Shown here: one piece after another, positions 16,940-28,887 of the stretch
Layout of the letters: the number at the start of each line of letters is the position of its first letter
Position numbering within the stretch: the stretch's first letter is position 1
NCBI RefSeq assembly: GCF_017377875.1
Contig: NZ_CP070975.1
Span: 1,302,001 to 1,366,000 of the forward strand
Length of the DNA: 64,000 nt
Reading direction: 5' to 3'
DNA from: Alcaligenes sp. SORT26
GTDB lineage: Bacteria > Pseudomonadota > Gammaproteobacteria > Burkholderiales > Burkholderiaceae_B
Position numbers and translations under genes: made by a program
The notes under the pieces: model-generated
Databases searched by the model: none
Seen by the model: only the letters and a program-made list of their open reading frames with translations
What the model was told of the DNA's origin: nothing

Positions 16940-19183
16940 TTACTGGCTTTCCAGGAAGCTCTTCAACTTGTCAGCACGGCTAGGATGACGCAGCTTGCGC
17001 AAAGCCTTGGCTTCTATTTGACGAATACGCTCACGCGTTACGTCAAACTGCTTGCCTACCTCTTCCAGAGTCTGGTCGGTGCTCATCTCGATACCGAAAC
17101 GCATGCGCAGCACTTTGGCTTCGCGTGGCGTCAGGGAATCCAGGACATCTTTCACCACATCGCGCATGGAACCGTGCAAAGCGGAATCCGATGGCGAAAC
17201 GGTGTTGTTGTCCTCGATGAAATCGCCCAAGTGGGAATCGTCATCGTCACCGATAGGCGTTTCCATGGAGATAGGCTCTTTGGCGATCTTCAGGATCTTG
17301 CGAACCTTGTCCTCGGGCATGTCCATCTTCTGGGCCAGGGTTGCGGGATCGGGCTCGACGCCGGTTTCCTGCAGAATCTGACGATTGATACGGTTCATCT
17401 TGTTGATCGTCTCGATCATGTGAACCGGAATACGAATCGTGCGGGCCTGGTCAGCGATCGAACGCGTAATGGCCTGACGAATCCACCACGTTGCATATGT
17501 GGAGAATTTGTAGCCGCGACGGTACTCGAACTTGTCCACTGCCTTCATCAAGCCGATATTGCCTTCCTGAATCAGATCCAGGAACTGCAAGCCACGGTTG
17601 GTGTACTTCTTGGCAATGGAGATCACCAGACGCAAGTTGGCCTCGGTCATTTCGCGCTTGGCTTTACGTGCCTTGGCTTCGCCCGTGGTCATGCGTTTGT
17701 TGACTTCTTTCAGGTCCTTCAAAGGCAGCACAACGCTGGTTTGCAGGTCGATCAGTTTTTGCTGAACTTCCTGAATCGCAGGGATATGGCGTTCCAGAAT
17801 GGAGCTGTACGCGTGACCAGCAGCCACTTCCTGAACTACCCATTCCAGATTGGTTTCGTTGCCTGGGAAAGCCTTGATGAAGTGTGCACGTGGCATATCA
17901 GCACGGTCCACACAGATGGTCAGGATTTCGCGCTCGTGCTGACGCACAATAGCGACCTGCTCACGCATGGTGTCGGCCAGCTTTTCCACCATTTTGGCGG
18001 TAAAGCGAATACCCATGAATTCGTTCAGGATGGTTTCTTGCGCCTGCACATAGCCCTGGCTCTTGTAACCGTCCGTCTCGAAAGACACGCGCATCTTGTC
18101 AAACCATTCGCCAATAATGTCGAATTTCTTGAGGGATTTGTTGCGCAGGTATTCGATCTGCTTGCTGCTCATGCCGCCAGCGGGACCTTCATCCTCGTCC
18201 TCAGCCGTCACACCCGAACCGGCGTATTCTTCGCCATCGTCGTCCACCAGACCGTCAACCACTTCGTCGATCTGCATGACGCCTTCGCGTACACGCTGAA
18301 CGTAGGCCAGGATCTCGTTAACTGTGGTTGGGCAAGCGGCAATCGCCATCACCATGTGCTTGAGGCCGTCTTCGATACGCTTGGCGATTTCAATTTCGCC
18401 TTCGCGGGTCAGCAGCTCTACCGAACCCATTTCGCGCATGTACATACGCACGGGATCGGTTGTGCGACCAAAGTCGGAATCCACTGTGGTCAGTGCGGCT
18501 TCAGCTTCGTCCTCGACGTCGTCGTCGCTGGATGCCATGGGCGCGTTATCGCTCATGAGCAAGGTATCAGCGTCGGGAGCCTGGTCGTAGACCGAAATAC
18601 CCATGTCACTGAAGGTGCCGATAATGCCATCAATGGCTTCGACATCGACCAGATCGTCAGGCAGGTGGTCATTGATTTCGCTGTAGGTCAGGTAACCCCG
18701 ATCCTTGCCCAGCTTGATCAGTGCCTTGAGGCGATTGCGGCGGGCTTCCTGTTCTTCAGGGCTGAGCTGGCCACGTACACCGAACACGTCTTTTTCGGCT
18801 TTGGCACGCTTGGCACCACGCTTGGCCACCGGTTTGAGATCAGGAATGACCTCTTCTTCGCCCATTTCGTCGTCATCGACAAAGTCAATACCGTCGTTAT
18901 TGGCATTTTTTGCGGGACGTCCACGGCGACCGCCGGTAGCGGCTTTAGCGGCCGTTTTCTTGGCAGCCGCTTTTTTGGCTACCGTTTTTTTCGCAGCAGC
19001 CTTTTTAGCGGCTTTCTTGGCAGGCGCTGCGCCTGGCTCTCCACTTTCGTGAAGTTCATCGAGCTCTACCGAGCTTGATGCCCCTGATTTTGCTGTCGCG
19101 GCCAAGGTTTTCTTAGCAGACCGAGAGACCGTCGTCGAGGTTTTACCAGTCGTTTGAGTCATATTTTCTTCCATAGACGCCAT
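16940..19183 (-). CDS. rpoD: RNA polymerase primary sigma factor (sigma-70)
   Basis: Housekeeping sigma factor. Region 1.1, a non-conserved acidic insert, region 2 with the -10 recognition helix ([23 protein letters not shown]), region 3, and region 4.2 ([30 protein letters not shown]) are all present. 747 residues if started at 19183; an ATG at 19162 (MTQTTGKT) with GGAAGA is an equally good start. The N-terminus has an unusual Ala/Lys-rich stretch at about residues 54-83 ([12 protein letters not shown] type) ending in RRGRPAK, resembling histone H1 tails plus an AT-hook; this precedes region 1.1. Third gene of the rpsU-dnaG-rpoD operon, with a 238-base gap to dnaG that holds a candidate promoter of its own. 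Confidence 0.97.
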   Translation of the reverse strand: MASMEENMTQTTGKTSTTVSRSAKKTLAATAKSGASSSVELDELHESGEPGAAPAKKAAKKAAAKKTVAKKAAAKKTAAKAATGGRRGRPAKNANNDGIDFVDDDEMGEEEVIPDLKPVAKRGAKRAKAEKDVFGVRGQLSPEEQEARRNRLKALIKLGKDRGYLTYSEINDHLPDDLVDVEAIDGIIGTFSDMGISVYDQAPDADTLLMSDNAPMASSDDDVEDEAEAALTTVDSDFGRTTDPVRMYMREMGSVELLTREGEIEIAKRIEDGLKHMVMAIAACPTTVNEILAYVQRVREGVMQIDEVVDGLVDDDGEEYAGSGVTAEDEDEGPAGGMSSKQIEYLRNKSLKKFDIIGEWFDKMRVSFETDGYKSQGYVQAQETILNEFMGIRFTAKMVEKLADTMREQVAIVRQHEREILTICVDRADMPRAHFIKAFPGNETNLEWVVQEVAAGHAYSSILERHIPAIQEVQQKLIDLQTSVVLPLKDLKEVNKRMTTGEAKARKAKREMTEANLRLVISIAKKYTNRGLQFLDLIQEGNIGLMKAVDKFEYRRGYKFSTYATWWIRQAITRSIADQARTIRIPVHMIETINKMNRINRQILQETGVEPDPATLAQKMDMPEDKVRKILKIAKEPISMETPIGDDDDSHLGDFIEDNNTVSPSDSALHGSMRDVVKDVLDSLTPREAKVLRMRFGIEMSTDQTLEEVGKQFDVTRERIRQIEAKALRKLRHPSRADKLKSFLESQ

Positions 19184-19200
19184 TTACCCCTGTGGCACTA

Positions 19201-19229
19201 AATATGTAGCCACCGAGTCGTACAGGCAA
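19201..19229 (-). promoter_or_regulatory. Candidate sigma-70 promoter of rpoD
   Basis: On the minus strand, TTGCCT (19224-19229) and CATATT (19201-19206) are separated by 17 bases, each 4 of 6 to consensus, ending just upstream of the rpoD start. In other bacteria rpoD has internal promoters in this operon, which supports the idea but does not prove it. The rest of the 19184-19421 gap shows no gene. Confidence 0.35.
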
Positions 19230-19421
19230 GAGCCTGATGATGAGCGTGTCCACAACCGGCTTGCTCCTGGGCGTGTTGCGCGAGCGAACCCTAAGTCATT
19301 TAATCCCTGGCTCATGGGCTCAAGGCATAAGGTGGTTCACAATCCGCTAACCCGCCGCATTTGCTCGCGTACCAGTTTTAACCCCCTGGCCGGCCACAAA
19401 CACAACACATAACCCAATATT

Positions 19422-21428
19422 TTACTTCACTTGCCGAGTATAAGCAGCATTCAACAAAGCAATACGGCGTGTCAATTCTTGATAACGCTGACGCTGTTCA
19501 GGCTCTTGCAAGCCCGTAGCCACCAGTGCCGACTGCTCTGCTTTGATCGCATCCAGTTCAATGCGATGCAGCGCATCCCGCCATTCGCCTTGAGGATCGG
19601 GCAATTCTTCTTCGCCCAACAGCTCCGTAGCCAAGGCTTCCAGTACCGGGGCCAGGTCGGACTCGGGGTCCACGGCCTCCAGTAAAGCGCCTGCGTGACG
19701 CGCCGAGCTGGTATTGCTTAAGGCAATCAGCTCTTGCACTAATCGTAAGTGGGGACTTTGCGCCAAAATTTCAAGTTGTTGATCGCCAAGCCCACCCACC
19801 AAGGTGGGATGCCCGATCAGCAAGCGCAGCAAACGCTTGGCCATCGGGGTCACGGCACGGCTGCCGCCCACGACTGCGCGTTCGGTCCGCTGGCGATTAT
19901 TCTTGCCTTTGCCACGAGCGGCGGCAGGCCGTTCCTGATATTGTTCGGGCTGCGAATGCCAGTCCGGTTCGTCCTGCCAGCCTTCCATTGGCAGACTGTC
20001 GGCAAACGAACCGTCAAAGCCGTCCTCAAATGGCTCCATGCCATCCGACGACGGTGCAGGCTGCACCGGCACGGGTGGCCGGGCAACCAAACCATCCTGA
20101 GCCGGAGGCGTATCGACCACAGGCCGACGCACGGGTTCAACCGTGCTCAGGCGTTGTGCCAATTCGTCCGGGGTCAGCAAGACCATGCGGGCAAATTCAT
20201 GTTGAATCTGCACTTTCAAGGTGCTGTCAGCCAACTCCAAGAGCAAGGGCAGCGCTTCATGCACGCAAGCAGCACGGCCTTCTGCCTCGTCCATACGATG
20301 GCGGGCAGCCAGCTCGTCCAGGAAGAAGCGCGACAAGGCGGGCGCTTCCTGGGCTTGCTCGCGAAACGCGACCGCACCGTGTTCACGGACAAAAGAGTCA
20401 GGATCGTGATTGTCCGCCAGGAACATGAAGCGGATGGACACATCGTCACGGACTAGCGGCAAGCAGGTATTGAGCGCACGCCAGGCGGCTTTGCGCCCTG
20501 CTCCGTCACCATCAAAGCAAAACACCAGCCGGTCGCTGGCGCGCATCAATTTGGTGATGTGATATTCAGTCGTCGCGGTGCCTAAAGTCGCCACGGCATT
20601 GTGCAAGCCATGTTGCGAAAGCGCCACCACGTCCATATAACCTTCAACAATCAGGACAAAGCCTTCTTTGCGTATGCCCTGACGTCCTTCCCACAAGCCA
20701 TACAGCTCGTGACCTTTGGAAAACAGCGTGGTTTCTGGTGAATTCAGGTACTTGGGCTCGCCCTTTTCGATCAGACGGCCGCCAAAGCCAATAATATGGC
20801 CCTTGCTGCTGCGGATCGGAAACATGACGCGCGAGCGGAAGCGGTCGTAGCGACGACCATCCTCGGACTCGATGACCAGGCCCGATTCAACCAGTTGCTT
20901 GTCTTCATACTGCGGAAATACAGCCGATAGTCCACGTCGCTCCGTGCCTGTCCAGCCCAAGCCGAAACGGGCAGCCGTCTCCCCATCCAGGCCGCGACGT
21001 TTTAAATAGTCGATAGCAATGGGAGATTGTTTTAGCTGACGTAGGTAATGCCCCTGGGCCGTCTCAAGAATGAGATGCTGGCGCGACAATTCGTCTTTAC
21101 GACGGGCATCGGCAGCACGTTGACGTGGGGTGCGATCTGCTTCGGGCACGGTCATCCCGACGGAACCAGCCAAGCTGCGTACCGCCTCAGGGAATGAAGC
21201 CCCTGTGTGTTCCATCAGGAACGAGATTGCCGATCCGTGAGCGCCACAACCGAAGCAATGGTAAAACTGCTTGGTGGGACTGACTGTAAATGAAGGGGAT
21301 TTTTCGTTGTGAAAAGGGCACAGGCCAAGCAAGTTGGCCCCGCCTTTACGCAACTGCACATATCGCCCGACGACATCTACGACGTCGACACGGGCGAGCA
21401 GTTCCTGAACAAAAGATTCAGGGATCAA
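19422..21428 (-). CDS. dnaG: DNA primase
   Basis: Synthesises RNA primers at the replication fork. N-terminal zinc-binding domain C37-x2-H40...C58-x2-C61 ([22 protein letters not shown]), TOPRIM polymerase core with [14 protein letters not shown] and [16 protein letters not shown], and a C-terminal DnaB-interacting region after a low-complexity linker (about residues 430-510). 668 residues. The start codon is TTG at 21426-21428, not ATG: the protein [11 protein letters not shown] begins as betaproteobacterial DnaG does, and no better codon lies upstream. The TTG overlaps the rpsU stop (TTGA), so translation is coupled and probably kept low. Confidence 0.95.
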   Translation of the reverse strand: MIPESFVQELLARVDVVDVVGRYVQLRKGGANLLGLCPFHNEKSPSFTVSPTKQFYHCFGCGAHGSAISFLMEHTGASFPEAVRSLAGSVGMTVPEADRTPRQRAADARRKDELSRQHLILETAQGHYLRQLKQSPIAIDYLKRRGLDGETAARFGLGWTGTERRGLSAVFPQYEDKQLVESGLVIESEDGRRYDRFRSRVMFPIRSSKGHIIGFGGRLIEKGEPKYLNSPETTLFSKGHELYGLWEGRQGIRKEGFVLIVEGYMDVVALSQHGLHNAVATLGTATTEYHITKLMRASDRLVFCFDGDGAGRKAAWRALNTCLPLVRDDVSIRFMFLADNHDPDSFVREHGAVAFREQAQEAPALSRFFLDELAARHRMDEAEGRAACVHEALPLLLELADSTLKVQIQHEFARMVLLTPDELAQRLSTVEPVRRPVVDTPPAQDGLVARPPVPVQPAPSSDGMEPFEDGFDGSFADSLPMEGWQDEPDWHSQPEQYQERPAAARGKGKNNRQRTERAVVGGSRAVTPMAKRLLRLLIGHPTLVGGLGDQQLEILAQSPHLRLVQELIALSNTSSARHAGALLEAVDPESDLAPVLEALATELLGEEELPDPQGEWRDALHRIELDAIKAEQSALVATGLQEPEQRQRYQELTRRIALLNAAYTRQVK

Positions 21429-21637
21429 TACAAGCGTGGAGGCAGTTGCTGGCTGCGGATGCGTTTGTAGTGACGCTTCACGGCGGCAGCGTGCTTGCGC
21501 TTGCGCTCAGCCGTTGGCTTTTCGTAGAATTCGCGCGAACGCAGCTCGGTCAACAGACCAGTTTTTTCAATAGTGCGTTTGAAGCGGCGCAGAGCAACTT
21601 CAAAGGGTTCGTTTTCTTTCAGGCGAACAATGGACAT
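21425..21637 (-). CDS. rpsU: 30S ribosomal protein S21
   Basis: 70 residues, [20 protein letters not shown] followed by the basic C-terminal tail [17 protein letters not shown], the normal S21 size and layout. The frame is open to 21718, but the ATG at 21637 has AGGG at good spacing and matches the family start. First gene of the rpsU-dnaG-rpoD macromolecular synthesis operon; its stop overlaps the dnaG TTG start. Confidence 0.95.
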   Translation of the reverse strand: MSIVRLKENEPFEVALRRFKRTIEKTGLLTELRSREFYEKPTAERKRKHAAAVKRHYKRIRSQQLPPRLY

Positions 21638-21759
21638 GTAATCCCTGACCTTTGTAAAAAGAGTTAGCGTAACAGATAGCCCAATATGGTAGCACGATTG
21701 CAGGCATACACCAAGCAAGGCGCCATCAGGCTATCCACCAATTATCTGAATGCCAGCGA

Positions 21760-22305
21760 TCAAGCCTGGCCAGTACCCTTGCGGATCCAGGCATCTAGCT
21801 GATGAGGGCGAATGCTATCGTAGTCCTCAAAAGGCTGATGAATCCAGGGATTTGTGGGCAACTTGGACACGTAGTAGTCCGGGTCGACCTGGGCGTGGCC
21901 TTTCCACCACAAAACGGCGGTTTTCAGCTCGGTGATCGCGGGAAACTGTGCACGCAAGTGATCACGCACACGCATAAAAGTCTTGCCCGTATCGACCATA
22001 TCATCGACCAGCAGCACATTACCATCCAGGGTGCCACGAGTAATGGTGATGTATTGCGCAATATCCAGATCACCCTGTTCGGTACCGGCGGCTTCTCGAT
22101 AGCTGCTGGTGGCCAAAATGCCCAGGGGAACATCATAGATACGCGAAATAACGTCTCCCACTCTCATGCCGCCTCGTGCCAGGCAAACAATTTTGTCGAA
22201 TTTCCAACCTGACTCGTGAATGCTCAGGGCCAATGTTTCAATCAGGCGATTGTATTGTTCCCAGGAAACCCATTCATCAGTATCGCTATTTGGGGGCAGA
22301 CTCAT
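21760..22305 (-). CDS. Phosphoribosyltransferase (hypoxanthine/xanthine-type)
   Basis: Type I phosphoribosyltransferase, 181 residues from the ATG at 22305. The PRPP-binding loop is VLLVDDMVDTGKTF; the N-terminal portion has IVCLARGGMRVGDVISR and a flexible-loop region around TSSYREAAGT. In Bordetella-like genomes a gene of this type follows purA. It probably salvages a purine base with PRPP, but base specificity (xanthine, guanine or hypoxanthine) cannot be read from the sequence. It is separated from purA by a 154-base gap with a hairpin, so it may have its own promoter. Confidence 0.85.
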   Translation of the reverse strand: MSLPPNSDTDEWVSWEQYNRLIETLALSIHESGWKFDKIVCLARGGMRVGDVISRIYDVPLGILATSSYREAAGTEQGDLDIAQYITITRGTLDGNVLLVDDMVDTGKTFMRVRDHLRAQFPAITELKTAVLWWKGHAQVDPDYYVSKLPTNPWIHQPFEDYDSIRPHQLDAWIRKGTGQA

Positions 22306-22385
22306 ATGTATTCCAGATATAAATGCAATAGCTGCGCCTTTCATACCCGCAAAACAAGAGTCTGGTAGGCCGCGCAGCATCCAGA

Positions 22386-22411
22386 ACGACAAAGCGGCCC
22401 TTCAGGCCGCT
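22386..22411 (-). terminator. Candidate purA terminator
   Basis: AGCGGCC (22393-22399) pairs with GGCCGCT (22405-22411); on the minus strand the stem is followed by TTTGTCGTT. The U-tract is short and interrupted, so termination would be partial. It lies 49 bases past purA. Confidence 0.4.
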
Positions 22412-22459
22412 CTGTACGCACCGCACAACGGTGCAAGGCATTATACCGCGAGAAATCGC

Positions 22460-24987
<2,528 letters not shown>

Positions 24988-25028
24988 ACTCGTGCCTCGG
25001 ACTACTTATAAACGAAAGTTCCAGCCAA

Positions 25029-25067
25029 ATAAAAAGCGACTTGGGGCTTGTAAGCCGCCCAAGTCGC
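25029..25067 (-). terminator. Terminator-like hairpin upstream of hisZ
   Basis: GCGACTTGGG (25036-25045) pairs with CCCAAGTCGC (25058-25067); the minus strand continues TTTTTATTT. It is a good intrinsic terminator, 42 bases before the hisZ start. It either ends the hfl transcript or attenuates hisZ-purA. Confidence 0.75.
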
Positions 25068-25110
25068 ATGCGAAGTGGTGTTAGTAACTTACACGCTAGT
25101 ATAAACGATC

Positions 25111-25139
25111 AGGGCCGCGGGTGGAACACCCGCGGCCCT
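25111..25139 (-). terminator. GC-rich hairpin after hflC
   Basis: A perfect 13-base stem, AGGGCCGCGGGTG (25111-25123) with its complement (25127-25139), and a three-base loop, 17 bases after the hflC stop. No clear U-tract follows on the minus strand, so it may block 3' exonucleases or pause polymerase rather than terminate alone. Just downstream a TATACT (25098-25103) resembles a -10 element. Confidence 0.55.
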
Positions 25140-25156
25140 AAGTTCTCTAGCGTAGA

Positions 25157-26047
25157 TCAGTTAGCAGCCGGTGCTGCCGGTGATCCTTGCTTGCCCCAGT
25201 ACTTGAAGAAATCAGAGTCGGGGCTGATGACCAAGGTATCGGTCTGCTGACTGAAAGCACTGCGGTAGGCTTCCAGACTGCGGTAGAAACGGTAGAACTC
25301 GGGGTTCTTGCTGTAGCTGTCGGAGTAGATGGCAGCAGCTTCACCGTCACCCTGACCACGGATGGCCTGGGCTTGGGCGTAGGCGTCGGCCAGCAGCTCT
25401 TCACGCTGACGTTCCGCTTCAGCACGAATACGCTCACTTTCAGCGGCACCGGTTGCACGCAAACGGTTGGCTTCTTGTGTACGCTCGGCTTCCATACGAC
25501 GGTAAACCGATTCCGAAATCTCCGGAGCGAAGTCAATACGACGCAAACGTACGTCGATCACTTCTACCCCCAGAGGGCGGGCACGAGCCTCAACAGCAGT
25601 CAGCACTTCGCGCATGATGGCATCACGCTCGGTAGAGACCACTTCTTTCACGGTACGTACGTTCACCGAGGCGTTCAGAGCGTCACGAATCTGGGCTTGC
25701 AAACGCTCGACAGCACCACGGTCGGTTGCGCCGAACGTCACGTAAAACAAGCGTGGATCGGAAATACGCCATTTGACGTAAGAATCGATCAGCAAGTTTT
25801 TCTTTTCAGCCGTCTGAATACGCTCGGGGTCCTTGGTTTCAATCGTCTGCAGACGCTTGTCCAGGAACACCACGTTTTCAAACGGTGGCGGCAGCTTGAA
25901 GTACAAACCGGGGGTCGTGATCGTACCGCGCACTTCACCCAGAGCAAAAACCAGCGCCGCATCGCGCTCACGCACGATAAATACGGAAGACAGCAGCAGA
26001 CCGACAATTACCGCCAGGGCCACCAGAGCAGGAAATAAACGTTGCAT
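25157..26047 (-). CDS. hflC: HflC, SPFH-domain protease modulator
   Basis: Partner of HflK in the large periplasm-facing SPFH/band-7 complex that surrounds FtsH and restrains its access to substrates. N-terminal membrane anchor (residues 5-24, LVALAVIVGLLLSSVFIVRE), the SPFH domain beginning with RDAALVFALGEVRGT, then a long helical segment rich in E/R/A (EAERTQEANRLRATGAAESERIRAEAERQ). 296 residues from the ATG at 26047; a TTG precedes it but the ATG has GGAG at seven bases. Ends APAAN. Nine bases from hflK. Confidence 0.95.
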   Translation of the reverse strand: MQRLFPALVALAVIVGLLLSSVFIVRERDAALVFALGEVRGTITTPGLYFKLPPPFENVVFLDKRLQTIETKDPERIQTAEKKNLLIDSYVKWRISDPRLFYVTFGATDRGAVERLQAQIRDALNASVNVRTVKEVVSTERDAIMREVLTAVEARARPLGVEVIDVRLRRIDFAPEISESVYRRMEAERTQEANRLRATGAAESERIRAEAERQREELLADAYAQAQAIRGQGDGEAAAIYSDSYSKNPEFYRFYRSLEAYRSAFSQQTDTLVISPDSDFFKYWGKQGSPAAPAAN

Positions 26048-26056
26048 CAAGCTCTC

Positions 26057-27373
26057 CTAGCGTGCGTATGGGGAATAAGGACTGACCAAAGAGCCAAGCG
26101 AGGTATCCAGATTGGCTGGATTAGCTGGCGCTGGTGCTTTAGGTGCCACAGCCGGAGCTGGACGGCTGACCTGTCCTTGCGAAGCGGCCGAGGCGACAGG
26201 AGCAGAAGGCTCCATATCGGTACGGCTACCCACCTGACGCACGATCTTGTCCAAAGGCAGATAGATCATGTTGTTATCGCTACGGGTATCAACCAGTACC
26301 TTGCTGGTGCGCTCCAGGATTTCCTGAATCGTGGACAGGTACAGACGATCCCGAGTCACACCCGGTGCCTTCACGTATTCGGCTTCAACACTGCCAAAAC
26401 GTGCGGTATCACCCTTGGCGTCACCCACCACACGAGCCTTGTAACCCTCAGACTCCTGCATCATGCGAGCCACTTGACCAGCGGCTTCAGGCAAGACCTT
26501 GTTAGCGTAAGCCTGACCTTCGTTGATCTGACGCTCGCGGTCCTGACCCGCTTTGACGGCATCGTCAAAAGCAGCCTGAACCTGCTCGGGCGGCTGCACG
26601 TTCTGAATAGCAACCGTGCTGATCTGAATACCGGTACGGTAGCGGTCCAGAATGGACTGGGCCAATTGCTGTACATCGACCGCAATCTGGGTACGACCGG
26701 AGTACAGCACAGAGTCCATAGGCTGTTTGCCCACGACTTCACGCATGGCGGTTTCAGCCGCCTGACGTACCGACTCGTCTGGATTATTGGTGTTGAACAG
26801 GTAATCCGGTGCGCCTGTAGGCAGCAAACGGTACTGAACCACATACTGCATATCGACGATGTTCTCGTCGGTCGTCAGCATCAGGGATTCAGGCAAGACT
26901 TTGTTGCGCGCACTTCCGCGATAGCCCACCTCGAAGGTACGCAATTGGGAAATATTGACGGTCTGGTGATCCTCGATCGGAGCAGGCCAGCGCCATTGCA
27001 GACCGGGATTCAAGGTCTTCGTGTATTCACCAAAGCGGGTGACCACGGCAACCTGACCTTCCTGCACGATGGTAAAGCCACTGGCCATCCACAGACCCAC
27101 GGCCACCACACCGCCGATAATCAGCAGTTTGGGCGAGCCCTTGGGAATGGACGGGCCATTGCTGCCACCGGGAGGCATGCCACCGGGAGGGGAGCGACGT
27201 CCCTTTTTGCCGAATAAAGATCCCAAGCGACTATTGAAGTCACGCCATACCTCGTCGAGGTCAGGCGGGCCATCTTGTTTCTCGGGGCGGCGAGGTGGCT
27301 CGGAACCGTTTTTGCCACTGTCTCGTCCCCAACCGGGATCATTGAGATTGAATATTTTATTGTTCAGACGCAT
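26057..27373 (-). CDS. hflK: HflK, SPFH-domain protease modulator
   Basis: 438 residues. Cytoplasmic N-terminus rich in Gly/Pro (FNLNDPGWGRDSGKNGSEPPRRP), a single membrane helix near residue 90 (LLIIGGVVAVGLWMASGFTIV), then the SPFH domain starting EGQVAVVTRFGEYTKTLNPGLQWRWP, and a coiled-coil region with EGYKARVVGDAKGDTARF. Forms the HflKC complex with the next gene product. The ATG at 27373 fits the conserved MRLNNKIFNLNDPGWG; the frame is open 16 codons further but would overlap hflX more. As it stands it overlaps hflX by 17 bases. Confidence 0.95.
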   Translation of the reverse strand: MRLNNKIFNLNDPGWGRDSGKNGSEPPRRPEKQDGPPDLDEVWRDFNSRLGSLFGKKGRRSPPGGMPPGGSNGPSIPKGSPKLLIIGGVVAVGLWMASGFTIVQEGQVAVVTRFGEYTKTLNPGLQWRWPAPIEDHQTVNISQLRTFEVGYRGSARNKVLPESLMLTTDENIVDMQYVVQYRLLPTGAPDYLFNTNNPDESVRQAAETAMREVVGKQPMDSVLYSGRTQIAVDVQQLAQSILDRYRTGIQISTVAIQNVQPPEQVQAAFDDAVKAGQDRERQINEGQAYANKVLPEAAGQVARMMQESEGYKARVVGDAKGDTARFGSVEAEYVKAPGVTRDRLYLSTIQEILERTSKVLVDTRSDNNMIYLPLDKIVRQVGSRTDMEPSAPVASAASQGQVSRPAPAVAPKAPAPANPANLDTSLGSLVSPYSPYAR

Positions 27374-28445
27374 TGTTTTCCGCGAAATGACCTGATTCGA
27401 CGATTGCTGTACGCAACCCATCCAATCCGATGCGCTCTAAAGCGCTAACAAAGACTCGGGCAATAGTACCATGTTCGTCCCGCTCTACCCGTGGCTCGTA
27501 GCCTGCCTGGTCAATTTTGTTATAGACCAGAATCCGAGGTATTTCATGGGCCCCGATGTCCTCCAGAACCTTATGAACTTCAGCGATTTGCTCATCGCGC
27601 TGAGGGTTGGCGGCATCGACCACATGCAGCAATAAATCTGCATGGACGGTCTCTTCCAAAGTAGCGCGGAAGGCAGCAATCAAGGTCGGTGGAAGTTCAC
27701 GAATAAAACCCACCGTATCCGAGATCACGACCTGCCCTGCCCCTTCAATCCAGATACGACGCGTGGTCGTATCCAAGGTAGCAAATAACTGGTCTGCCGC
27801 GTAAGCGTCAGCACGAGTCAGGGCATTGAACAGCGTGGACTTGCCCGTGTTGGTATAGCCCACCAGCGACACCGACAAGGTGCCACTGCGAGTGCGCGCC
27901 CGACGCTGGGTGCTGCGCTGACGCTGCACCTTGGCCAGACGTTCGCGCAGGGTACGGACTTTATCGCCAATCATGCGGCGGTCCATTTCCAACTGCGATT
28001 CACCCGGACCACGCATCCCGATACCGCCTTTTTGACGTTCCAGGTGAGTCCACATACGGGTCAGCCGGGAAGTCAGATGCTGCAACTGAGCCAGTTCGAC
28101 CTGCAATTTACCTTCGTGACTTTGTGCACGCAAGGCAAAAATATCCAGAATCAGGGCGACGCGATCCACCACACGCAATTCCAGCTTGCGCTCCAGATTA
28201 CGCTGCTGAGCAGGGCTTAAGGCATGGTCAAACAGCACCACTTCCGCCCCTGTAGCCTTGGCCAGCGCAACGGCCTCTTCCAGCTTGCCCGTACCGATAT
28301 AGTAGGCAGAGTCCGGACGGGAACGACGCACCACCAGCAGCTCAACAATCTGGGCACCAGCACCTTCAGCCAGCATGACGAACTCTTCGGCATGAGCCTT
28401 GTAGTCCAGCTCGCCCATATCCACACTAATAACCAGTGCCTTCAA
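27357..28445 (-). CDS. hflX: GTPase HflX
   Basis: Ribosome-associated GTPase that splits stalled or hibernating ribosomes. N-terminal HflX domain (MGELDYKAHAEEF..., VVLFDHALSPAQQRNLE, ERQKGGIGMRGPGESQLEMDRR) and G domain with G1 GYTNTGKS, G3 DTVGF and G4 NKID. I start at the TTG at 28443-28445 because it has GGAG six bases upstream and gives MKALVISVDMGE, the usual family N-terminus; an in-frame TTG at 28463 lies inside a hairpin. 362 residues, shorter at the C-terminus than E. coli HflX (426). Confidence 0.93.
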   Translation of the reverse strand: MKALVISVDMGELDYKAHAEEFVMLAEGAGAQIVELLVVRRSRPDSAYYIGTGKLEEAVALAKATGAEVVLFDHALSPAQQRNLERKLELRVVDRVALILDIFALRAQSHEGKLQVELAQLQHLTSRLTRMWTHLERQKGGIGMRGPGESQLEMDRRMIGDKVRTLRERLAKVQRQRSTQRRARTRSGTLSVSLVGYTNTGKSTLFNALTRADAYAADQLFATLDTTTRRIWIEGAGQVVISDTVGFIRELPPTLIAAFRATLEETVHADLLLHVVDAANPQRDEQIAEVHKVLEDIGAHEIPRILVYNKIDQAGYEPRVERDEHGTIARVFVSALERIGLDGLRTAIVESGHFAENNASEQ

Positions 28446-28461
28446 CGCTTGCTCCAGAAAC

Positions 28462-28497
28462 AAAGACCCGCCCGCGAGTACCGCGAGACGGGTCTTT
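28462..28497 (-). terminator. hfq-hflX intercistronic hairpin
   Basis: AAAGACCCG (28462-28470) and CGGGTCTTT (28489-28497) form a perfect nine-base stem with an inner CGCG/CGCG helix, between the hfq stop and the hflX Shine-Dalgarno. On the minus strand it is followed only by GTTTC, so it should terminate partially and set the hfq:hflX ratio. Confidence 0.6.
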
Positions 28498-28523
28498 CAG
28501 AGTACAAAGAACTGGGTGAGGAT

Positions 28524-28760
28524 TTATTCAGCCTGCTCATCCGCAGCCAAAGTAACAGGGCGTGCAGGAACGACGGTAGAGATCGCGTGCTTATACACCA
28601 TTTGAGTGACTGTATTGCGCAGCAGTACGACGTACTGATCGAAGGACTCGATCTGACCTTGCAGCTTGATGCCGTTGACCAGGTAGATCGACACAGGGAT
28701 ATGCTCCTTGCGTAGCGCGTTCAAAAACGGGTCTTGTAGAATTTGCCCTTTATTGCTCAT
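28524..28760 (-). CDS. hfq: RNA chaperone Hfq
   Basis: Sm-fold hexameric RNA chaperone pairing small RNAs with mRNAs. 78 residues: Sm1 motif ([39 protein letters not shown]) and Sm2 ([16 protein letters not shown]), with a short acidic tail ADEQAE. Start has GGAG. Standard hfq-hflX-hflK-hflC order follows. Confidence 0.98.
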   Translation of the reverse strand: MSNKGQILQDPFLNALRKEHIPVSIYLVNGIKLQGQIESFDQYVVLLRNTVTQMVYKHAISTVVPARPVTLAADEQAE

Positions 28761-28887
28761 TGGTGAGGCTCCGGTTATGTTGTTTTTCCAGAAATGGAAG
28801 CGAATCCCACTACTTTACCGGGTTTTCCCTGAATCCGCACGTTCCAAACTGGAGATTTTTATCTAATAGGTGTATATCAGGCGCCGA

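Noticed and set aside
16985-19078. A 697-codon open frame on the plus strand opposite rpoD
   Set aside because: Antisense shadow; the translation is rich in His/Phe/Gln with no domain, while the other strand encodes complete sigma-70.
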